Below are positions 57,742 through 64,000 of a stretch of 64,000 nt of DNA, one piece after another. Within the stretch, counting starts at the first letter, position 1. Each line of letters starts with the position of its first letter. This stretch comes from Plebeiibacterium sediminum (lineage in GTDB: Bacteria > Bacteroidota > Bacteroidia > Bacteroidales > Marinilabiliaceae): NCBI RefSeq assembly GCF_026013605.1, contig NZ_JAPDPJ010000016.1:1-64000 (forward strand), read 5' to 3'. The position numbers and the translations under genes are program-made. Under the pieces are notes generated by a model. It was not told where the DNA came from and ran no database searches. It worked only from the letters and a program-made list of their open reading frames with translations.

Positions 57742-57775
57742 TTGAAATTCTTAAATGATATTTTTATTACTTTTG
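57742..57775 (+). promoter_or_regulatory. Candidate promoter of the GntR gene
   Basis: TACTTTTG (57768-57775) fits TAnnTTTG; a TTG at 57742-57744 is 23 bases upstream, slightly wider than ideal. Predicted leader to ATG 57855 is about 75 bases. Confidence 0.4.
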
Positions 57776-57854
57776 AGCCATCCTCAATTTAATTTATCTA
57801 ACAATTCATGTGTGTTTACAACATAACATGCATGAATACATCGGGAGGAAATCA

Positions 57855-58568
57855 ATGAATACAGATAAGAAACCGCAACATACAATAGTTTACGAAACGC
57901 TGAGAAAGCATATTTCTGAAGGAATATATGCTGTTGGCGATCTTTTGCCTTCTGAAAATGATTTATGCGCCACCTATGGGGTAACACGTCCTACCATTAG
58001 AAAAGCACTTGACAAATTAGTAAACGATGGTTTTATCATTAAAAGAAAAGGGAAAGGAAGTATTGTTAAAGGAACTCCTAAAGGTGTTGGCATCCTTTCT
58101 CTGGGAGGTACAACCTCTGCCTTAGGCAGCGAAAATCTTACTACAAAAATTCTTATCAAACCCGAAATCAGACCGTTTGAAAGCGCATTTTCTTTTGATA
58201 TATCTGATCATGAAAAGGAATTTGGTTGCATTTATATGGAAAGGCTTAGACTAATAAATAACGATCCTGTATTTTATGACATCACTGTTATTCCAAACAT
58301 AAATCTCCCCAGGTTTACTTCTCATAACTTTGAAAATAAGTCATTGTTTAACATCCTTAGAGAAAGTTACCAACTCGAGGTTACTGGCGGAGAACAAAAG
58401 ATTCAGGCTATACTGGCCACAGAAAAAATACAGGACTACTTCAACGTAAGTAAAGATCAACCCATTATTCAGCTAGACAGAAAAATGGACACAAGCAGAC
58501 CTAATTTTTCGTTTTACAGCCAGGTTTTTTGTAATGCTGACAAGTATGCTTTAATAGGTACTTTTTAA
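57855..58568 (+). CDS. GntR-family (HutC subfamily) transcriptional regulator
   Basis: A 237-residue DNA-binding regulator. The winged HTH is at about 8-75 (YETLRKHISEGIYAVGDLLPSENDL, GVTRPTIRKALDKLVNDGFI, RKGKGSIV) and the UTRA/chorismate-lyase-fold effector domain at about 85-235 (YMERLRLINNDPVFYDITVIPN, IIQLDRKMDT, FYSQVFCNADKYALIGTF). ATG 57855 is preferred over the GTG at 57810 or ATG 57828: it is preceded by GGGAGGAAATCA and gives the normal short distance to the HTH. HutC-type regulators are usually repressors relieved by a sugar phosphate or acid. Divergent from the E2 operon with palindromic sites between, it almost certainly controls that operon. Confidence 0.9.
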   Translation: MNTDKKPQHTIVYETLRKHISEGIYAVGDLLPSENDLCATYGVTRPTIRKALDKLVNDGFIIKRKGKGSIVKGTPKGVGILSLGGTTSALGSENLTTKILIKPEIRPFESAFSFDISDHEKEFGCIYMERLRLINNDPVFYDITVIPNINLPRFTSHNFENKSLFNILRESYQLEVTGGEQKIQAILATEKIQDYFNVSKDQPIIQLDRKMDTSRPNFSFYSQVFCNADKYALIGTF

Positions 58569-58745
58569 CACTAACAATATTTTTTACTCAAGAGCAAAAA
58601 CACATTAAGAACACATCGTACTTTATTTACAAAAACACAAAAGCAGTCATTCTAATATATAATTTGATTAATGATTCTATTTAAGCTATTAAATTAAATC
58701 ATATATCAGTATATTAGTATAACTATATATATCAAACACCTTTAA

Positions 58746-60794
58746 ATGAAGTTCGTAAGTAAACTCTTAAAATATTTCTCAAACCCAAGAAACAATGATT
58801 CCATTAATCCGGATAATCTGCATCTTGAAAGCCATACTGTGTTTAAGAACCTCATTGACAATCCTCTCATTGGTCTTTATATTATACAGGACAATCGATT
58901 TAAATTTGTAAGTAAAGGATGGTGTAACATCAACGGCTATACTCCAGAGGAAGTGATAGACAAAATCATCCCTTTAGATATTGTTGTACCAGAAGACAAG
59001 GATAAAGTAAGAAGTAACATAAACAAAAGATTCTCAGGCGAATTACCTTTTATAGAATATTCCTTTAGAACCATTATTAAAGGCGGCTACATAAAAACAG
59101 TTAAAGCCATTGGTAATCGTATTATTTACAAGGGAAAACCAGCCATTACCGGCACAATTTTGGATATTTCTGAACAAAGCGAAATTGAACAAAGACTAAA
59201 AGAAAGCGAAGAAAAATACCGTAGTCTGATAGAAAACTCATTGGTTGGTGTATATATTATTCAAGACCACAAACTTAAATATGCTAATAACCAATTTTGC
59301 AGAATTTTTGGATATAAACCAGAGGAATTATTAGGAAAAATTTCTCCCAACGAAATGGTTCATGATGATGACAAGGAATACGTTAAAAAAAATATAGAAA
59401 AACGAATTGCTGGTAAAGATAATTCTCTGAAGTATGAGTTTAAAGGAATCAGGAAAGATGGCAAAATATTAAATTTAAGAGTTTTAGGTAACAGAATGAA
59501 CTATCAAAAACGTCCTGCTATCATGGGTGTTTTGATAGATACTACAGAACTTATCGAAACAGAAAATGCACTTAAAGAAAGCGAACATTTATTTAGGTTA
59601 CTACTTGAATCCACTCCCTATCCGATCACTGTTATTGACGACAAGATGAAGCACATTGTTGTTAATGATGCTTTTTGTAAATCATTTAAACTAACTAAAG
59701 AGGAAACCATAGGCAAAGATCCTTTCGAATTAAATGTTATACCACCCAGGGAAACGCTTGACTACGTTGAAAAAGAAATACGTAGTAAAGGTAAAATAGA
59801 CAACTTAGAAATTACACTTAACATACAAGATATCGAAGAAAAAGAATTTCTTTATTCCTGTCTTCGATTTAAATTAAAAGATGAATACCTAAGATTGAAT
59901 GCTTTTATTGATATTACAGAAAGAAATGCGATTAAAAATGAATTAATTCAACATAAAGAAAACCTTGAAAAGCTGGTACAACAGCGAACTGCCGAGCTGG
60001 ATAAAAGTAATGAAGAATTAAAACATATCAACAGTCAGCTTGAAAATCAAAAAATTAATTTAGAAAAAACACTTAAAAACCTGCATTCTACGCAGGAGCA
60101 GTTAATTCAATCAGAAAAAATGGCATCTCTGGGACTTCTTTCTGCAGGTATTGCTCATGAAATTAACAATCCTCTCAACTTTATTCATGGAGGAAGCATT
60201 GCCCTTGAAAATTATTTTGAGGAAAAACCGGAATGTAACGATAATGAAGTTGAAACCTACTTGAACGCTATTAAAGAAGGGGTAAAAAGAACCAGCGACA
60301 TAGTGACCAGCTTAAACCATTACAGCAGAAACAATGAAAATGACAAAGATAGTTGTAACGTTAACAAAATCATAAATAATTGTTTGGCCATATTAAAAAC
60401 ACAAATTTCAAATAAAGTTTCGATAAAAAAGGATTTAAAACAAAATATACCGTATATAAGTGGAAATGAAGGGAAATTACATCAGGCATTTTTAAATATC
60501 ATATATAACGCTATTCAAGCATTACAATCTTCTGAGGGTACAATATCTATTGCATCATGGTTTGATGACAAAAATATATTTATTAAAATTGCAGATACGG
60601 GTATTGGAATTCCTAAAAATATCATTAACAATGTTTTTGATCCATTCTTTACAACAAAAGAACCTGGCAAAGGCACTGGCTTAGGATTATCAATAACATA
60701 CAATATTATTAAAGAACACCAGGGAGAAATAACAATAAACTCCAAGGAAAACGAATGGACTGAAATCAGTGTTGTATTTCCAATAATAAAATAA
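58746..60794 (+). CDS. Cytoplasmic sensor histidine kinase with three PAS domains
   Basis: A 682-residue kinase with no membrane segment. Three PAS domains (about 28-150, 155-275, 280-400), the first two clearly related to each other (LIDNPLIGLYIIQDNRFKFV and LIENSLVGVYIIQDHKLKYA). A coiled coil (about 400-460) leads to the dimerisation/His domain with SLGLLSAGIAHEINNPLNF and an ATPase domain with NIIYNAIQAL, DTGIGIP and GTGLGLSITYNI. This is the four-box NtrB/group-4 type kinase. It is followed after three bases by a single-domain receiver, which is probably its partner. Input signal is unknown; no haem or flavin motif was recognised. Confidence 0.9.
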   Translation: MKFVSKLLKYFSNPRNNDSINPDNLHLESHTVFKNLIDNPLIGLYIIQDNRFKFVSKGWCNINGYTPEEVIDKIIPLDIVVPEDKDKVRSNINKRFSGELPFIEYSFRTIIKGGYIKTVKAIGNRIIYKGKPAITGTILDISEQSEIEQRLKESEEKYRSLIENSLVGVYIIQDHKLKYANNQFCRIFGYKPEELLGKISPNEMVHDDDKEYVKKNIEKRIAGKDNSLKYEFKGIRKDGKILNLRVLGNRMNYQKRPAIMGVLIDTTELIETENALKESEHLFRLLLESTPYPITVIDDKMKHIVVNDAFCKSFKLTKEETIGKDPFELNVIPPRETLDYVEKEIRSKGKIDNLEITLNIQDIEEKEFLYSCLRFKLKDEYLRLNAFIDITERNAIKNELIQHKENLEKLVQQRTAELDKSNEELKHINSQLENQKINLEKTLKNLHSTQEQLIQSEKMASLGLLSAGIAHEINNPLNFIHGGSIALENYFEEKPECNDNEVETYLNAIKEGVKRTSDIVTSLNHYSRNNENDKDSCNVNKIINNCLAILKTQISNKVSIKKDLKQNIPYISGNEGKLHQAFLNIIYNAIQALQSSEGTISIASWFDDKNIFIKIADTGIGIPKNIINNVFDPFFTTKEPGKGTGLGLSITYNIIKEHQGEITINSKENEWTEISVVFPIIK

Positions 60795-60797
60795 ATA

Positions 60798-61172
60798 ATG
60801 GCAGACGAAAATAATACTTTACTATACGTTGATGACGAGTCAATTAACCTAATGTTATTTGACAAACTATTTAGCAAAAATTATAATGTAATTACAGCTG
60901 AATCAGGCTTTAAGGCTTTAGATTTAATGCAAAAACATCCTGAAATAAAGCTAATATTCAGCGATATGAAAATGCCTGAAATGAATGGCATAGAATTTAT
61001 AAAAAAAGCACAGCAACAATACTCCGACAAATGTTATTATATTATTTCAGGATATGAAATTAATGATGAAATAGATGAGGCTTTAACCAAGGGTTTAATT
61101 TCCGACTATTTTAAAAAGCCCTTCAATATGGTTGAATTAAACAATGCAATTCAGAAGAATCTGGAACAATAA
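60798..61172 (+). CDS. Single-domain response regulator (CheY-like receiver)
   Basis: A 124-residue stand-alone receiver. Acidic pair in LLYVDDESINL, acceptor Asp in LIFSDMKMPEMNG, a Ser in YYIISGYE in the Thr/Ser position and Lys in YFKKPFNM. It has no output domain, so it acts by protein contact or in a phosphorelay. Start codon is three bases after the kinase stop, indicating co-translation. Confidence 0.92.
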   Translation: MADENNTLLYVDDESINLMLFDKLFSKNYNVITAESGFKALDLMQKHPEIKLIFSDMKMPEMNGIEFIKKAQQQYSDKCYYIISGYEINDEIDEALTKGLISDYFKKPFNMVELNNAIQKNLEQ

Positions 61173-61220
61173 CAAAACTCAACTACTCTATCTATCTTAG
61201 ATAAACAATTAATAAAAAAA

Positions 61221-61265
61221 AAAGATACACCCCATAACTACCTTGTAATTACAGAATGTATCTTT
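61221..61265 (-). terminator. Candidate terminator after GH2, containing a GntR-like site
   Basis: Nine-bp arms AAAGATACA and TGTATCTTT around a 27-base loop, followed by a long T run on the minus strand, 29 bases past the GH2 stop. The loop includes CTTGTAATTACAG (61242-61254), which shares TTGTAATTACA with the GntR operator. The stem is AT-rich and the loop long, so termination is uncertain. Confidence 0.45.
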
Positions 61266-61293
61266 AAATCTATACTTATCTATTTCTTTAATT

Positions 61294-63684
61294 CTATTTA
61301 CTAACCTCCAAAGTTATTGAATCCAATAATGGAGATGACAACTTAACAATCATCGGTTTAGTACTATCAATATGCTTTGCATAAATCAACAGCTGCCCGT
61401 GAATACAACGTTGTTTGTTATCCTGGTAATTTAAAGCAACATCATTGGATGCATTTTCTAATCCTAATAAAGTTCCACCTTCAACATTACATGTAATTTC
61501 ATTATCTGCCATTACTACTTGTTTACCATCTTTGTCGAGAACTTTTACTACAATTTGTCTTACATCATCATCAGAGGATTCTAAAACCTGCGCTGAAAGC
61601 TTAACAGGGTATGAATTTGTAATAACAGAATCAGAAACTACTTCCTCCTTTTTATTGTATGCCACCACTTTTAATTCCCCGGATTCATAATTAACATCCC
61701 AGTAAATAATGCCAGTTTCATCATCATAGGGTTTGCGCGTTCCTAGAAGCTTTCCATTTAAATACAATTCAGCTTCTTCGCAATTAGTATAACAAGCTAC
61801 CCTTACTTTTTCATTTTCAGAATAATTCCAAACTTTGGGTGCATCCATTGATAGCCAATCTCCATGTGGTTTATAAGTCCCCACATACACCATAGGACTT
61901 TCAAGCCACAGCGACTGACGAAAATAACCTCGTGGCTTAATATTTCCGGCAAGGTCAATTAAACCAGTAGTAAAACCTCTGGACGGCCAAGGTCCAGACT
62001 CCCCAAGATAATCAAAACCTGTCCACAAAAACTGACCAAAAATAAAATCCTTATCTCTTACTGCATGCCAGGCAGGTAAATCATGTCTGTTTTCGCTACC
62101 ATACAATACTCTTCCAGGATATTTTTCATGATCCATATCGTATTTGTATTCTGTATAGTTATAACCAACAACATCTAAAACAAAAGGATATTCCGTAAAA
62201 TTAGACATTACTGCACCAGCTAAAGCTGCAGTAACCGGTCTTGAGGTATCCACCTCTTTAACTACGGCAACCAATTCTTTAGCAATTTCTCCTAAACGCT
62301 TTGCATTAGGATGATCTTGTAAATACTTGCGGATATGTTGCTGACCAATTCCCTCTTTTTCTAAAATAGGATGTGTATACGGGTCATTAGGATAATCCAC
62401 CTCATTACCGATACTCCACATAATGATAGAAGGATGATTACGATCTCTCAATACCTGATCCTTCAAATCCCTTTCACTCCACTCTCTAAAATATTGTGAA
62501 GTTCCCTGATGACCAGGTGTGCCACGATTCCATCCCTCAATCCACTTATTCTTTGGATATTCCCACTCATCAAAAGCCTCATCCATTACTAAAAAACCAA
62601 GCTCATCGCATAACTCATACAAATGCGTTGCTTGCGGATTATGACTTGTTCTTATGGCATTACAACCTAAACTTTTTAATTGCTGCAAGCGAGTCCTCCA
62701 AACTGATTTATACACTGCAGCACCTAAAACTCCAGCATCATGATGTAAACACACGCCTTTAAGCTTCATATTCACTCCATTCAAAGAAAATCCTTTATCT
62801 GCATCAAAGTCAATTGTTCTGATACCTATCTTTGTTTCACTTTGATCCAGAATTTTAGAACCTTTTAAAACTGATGTTTTTAAAGTATATAAATAGGGAG
62901 TTTTTACGCTCCAAAGTTTTGGTGATTTCAACTGAAAAGATTGTGTAACTTCAGTCTTTGTATTTGCATTAGCAGAAGTATTTTTTGAAGTTGATGCTAC
63001 CCTATTTCCTGATGCATCATAAAGTTCCTGAACTACTTTTACTGATGATGTATTTGTACTATTATTTATTGTTGTATTAGTCTCTACTATAGCCTGATTA
63101 CCCTTTACATTAGCCTGATATGCAACGCCCCATTGATTAATATGAATTGGATTAGCATAAACCAAATATACATCCCTATAAATGCCTGAACCTGTATACC
63201 AACGTGAATCGGCATCCTGACTGTGATCAACTCTTACTGCAATAGAATTTTCTTCGCCCCATTTAATATATGGAGTTAATTCATACATAAAAGAGATATA
63301 ACCATTTGGGCGCTTTCCCAACCATTTCCCATTTATAAAAACCTCACTATTATTATATACCCCTTCAAAATACACATACACTTTTTCGCCTTTTTTAGCT
63401 TCAGGTATGGTTATGTTTTTTCGGTACCAGGCAATTCCTCCAGGTAAAAATCCAGTACAACTAGCTAACTCAGGACTGGCATTTTGCTTTACACTCCAAT
63501 CGTGCGGAACATCAACTGTACTCCACTTGCTACAGTCCATTGTTTCTCTACCACCATATTTAACATCTCCCAAATGAAAAAACCACTGTTCGTTAATCAA
63601 GTGCCTTTCGCCAAATCCCTGCCCATTGGCTGAAATATTTAACGCGAAAATTACTGCAAAAACAAAAAATAAACGATGAATCAT
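61294..63684 (-). CDS. GH2 beta-galactosidase-like enzyme, exported
   Basis: About 796 residues from ATG 63684 (MIHRLFFVFAVIFALNISANG, a signal peptide); the open frame reaches 63711. Order: sugar-binding jelly roll (about 25-190), immunoglobulin-like domain (about 195-300), barrel (about 305-600) with GVCLHHDAGVLGAAVY, IRTSHNPQATHLYELCDELG, acid/base Glu in MWSIGNEVDYP and nucleophile Glu in VLYGSENRHD, then C-terminal beta-domains. Family GH2 covers beta-galactosidase, beta-glucuronidase and mannosidase; sequence favours beta-galactosidase. It could remove galactose from xyloglucan side chains or from pectic galactan. It stands alone, with no PUL partners next to it. Confidence 0.88.
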   Translation of the reverse strand: MIHRLFFVFAVIFALNISANGQGFGERHLINEQWFFHLGDVKYGGRETMDCSKWSTVDVPHDWSVKQNASPELASCTGFLPGGIAWYRKNITIPEAKKGEKVYVYFEGVYNNSEVFINGKWLGKRPNGYISFMYELTPYIKWGEENSIAVRVDHSQDADSRWYTGSGIYRDVYLVYANPIHINQWGVAYQANVKGNQAIVETNTTINNSTNTSSVKVVQELYDASGNRVASTSKNTSANANTKTEVTQSFQLKSPKLWSVKTPYLYTLKTSVLKGSKILDQSETKIGIRTIDFDADKGFSLNGVNMKLKGVCLHHDAGVLGAAVYKSVWRTRLQQLKSLGCNAIRTSHNPQATHLYELCDELGFLVMDEAFDEWEYPKNKWIEGWNRGTPGHQGTSQYFREWSERDLKDQVLRDRNHPSIIMWSIGNEVDYPNDPYTHPILEKEGIGQQHIRKYLQDHPNAKRLGEIAKELVAVVKEVDTSRPVTAALAGAVMSNFTEYPFVLDVVGYNYTEYKYDMDHEKYPGRVLYGSENRHDLPAWHAVRDKDFIFGQFLWTGFDYLGESGPWPSRGFTTGLIDLAGNIKPRGYFRQSLWLESPMVYVGTYKPHGDWLSMDAPKVWNYSENEKVRVACYTNCEEAELYLNGKLLGTRKPYDDETGIIYWDVNYESGELKVVAYNKKEEVVSDSVITNSYPVKLSAQVLESSDDDVRQIVVKVLDKDGKQVVMADNEITCNVEGGTLLGLENASNDVALNYQDNKQRCIHGQLLIYAKHIDSTKPMIVKLSSPLLDSITLEVSK

Positions 63685-64000
63685 ATTTGATTTATTAGAC
63701 ACAAAGAACAACTTTCTCTGCTGATTATTAATTTAACTTTAAAAGTGCAAAATAAGTATTCCTGCTAAAAAACACCGGTTAAAAATCCGTCATATACCAC
63801 CAATAAATTGTTCAAACACTACTATTTTTAGTTTAAACATTACACATCTTGGAAACTCAATAAAAAAGAGAAAATTCATAAGTTAAATGGGAATAATTTA
63901 AGTTAGTCTGATTTTTAAATCATCATTTATGAGTTTGTGTTTTTAAATGACTAGTAAAAAAAAATCACAACTATGTGTTATACCTCTCAAATAACTTATT
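63685..64000. other. Non-coding right edge
   Basis: About 316 AT-rich bases upstream of the GH2 gene. I see no gene, tRNA or strong hairpin. It should contain the GH2 promoter, but no exact TAnnTTTG match at a good distance was found on the minus strand. Confidence 0.4.

Noticed and set aside
1-64000. CRISPR arrays, insertion sequences, prophage or tRNA genes
   Set aside because: No regularly spaced repeats, transposase or integrase-like proteins, or cloverleaf sequences were recognised.

Overview
The window is AT-rich bacterial DNA from a Bacteroidota species. The evidence is two SusC/SusD pairs, two hybrid two-component regulators (HTCS), many signal-peptide or lipoprotein glycosidases, and promoter elements of the TAnnTTTG type. 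The gene set suggests a plant-polysaccharide degrader, possibly of the Marinilabiliales/Prolixibacteraceae type; that placement is an inference. No rRNA, tRNA, CRISPR array or transposase was seen.

Region 1 (1-24287) is a pectin utilisation locus. A minus-strand operon runs from SusC/SusD (19602 leftward) through a pectate lyase-GH43-like fusion, two six-hairpin glycosidase-like proteins of unknown specificity, a SASA-family acetylesterase, a GH105 unsaturated uronyl hydrolase and two GH28 enzymes. A divergent HTCS lies at 19992-24287, and the 390-bp divergent region carries four copies of TATTGTAC. The start of a further gene runs off the left edge.

Region 2 (24317-44990) is a xyloglucan-type locus, also on the minus strand: SusC, SusD, a Trp-rich SusE/F-like surface binding lipoprotein, a BACON-GH5 endoglucanase, a GH31 alpha-xylosidase with a PA14 insert, a GH95-like enzyme, a GH3 beta-glucosidase and, last, its own HTCS. 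Stem-loops punctuate the operon after the SusE-like gene, the GH31 gene and the GH3 gene. A GH2 beta-galactosidase-like gene (61294-63684) could supply the galactosidase step but lies 17 kb away.

Region 3 (44990-58568) is an intracellular metabolic cluster: hexose phosphomutase, fructose-6-phosphate-aldolase-type transaldolase, SorE-like zinc dehydrogenase, HAD phosphatase, SrlD-like sorbitol-6-phosphate dehydrogenase with an odd N-terminal extension, a PHP metallohydrolase, and a complete 2-oxoacid/acetoin dehydrogenase-type complex (fused E1 alpha-beta, E3, E2). A divergent GntR/HutC regulator follows. A perfect 26-bp palindrome covers the -33 element of the E2 promoter, so the system looks like a GntR-repressed pathway for a sugar or polyol phosphate whose substrate cannot be named from sequence. 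This is the best candidate for an undescribed system here.

Region 4 (58746-64000) holds a soluble three-PAS histidine kinase with a partner single-domain response regulator, then the GH2 gene.
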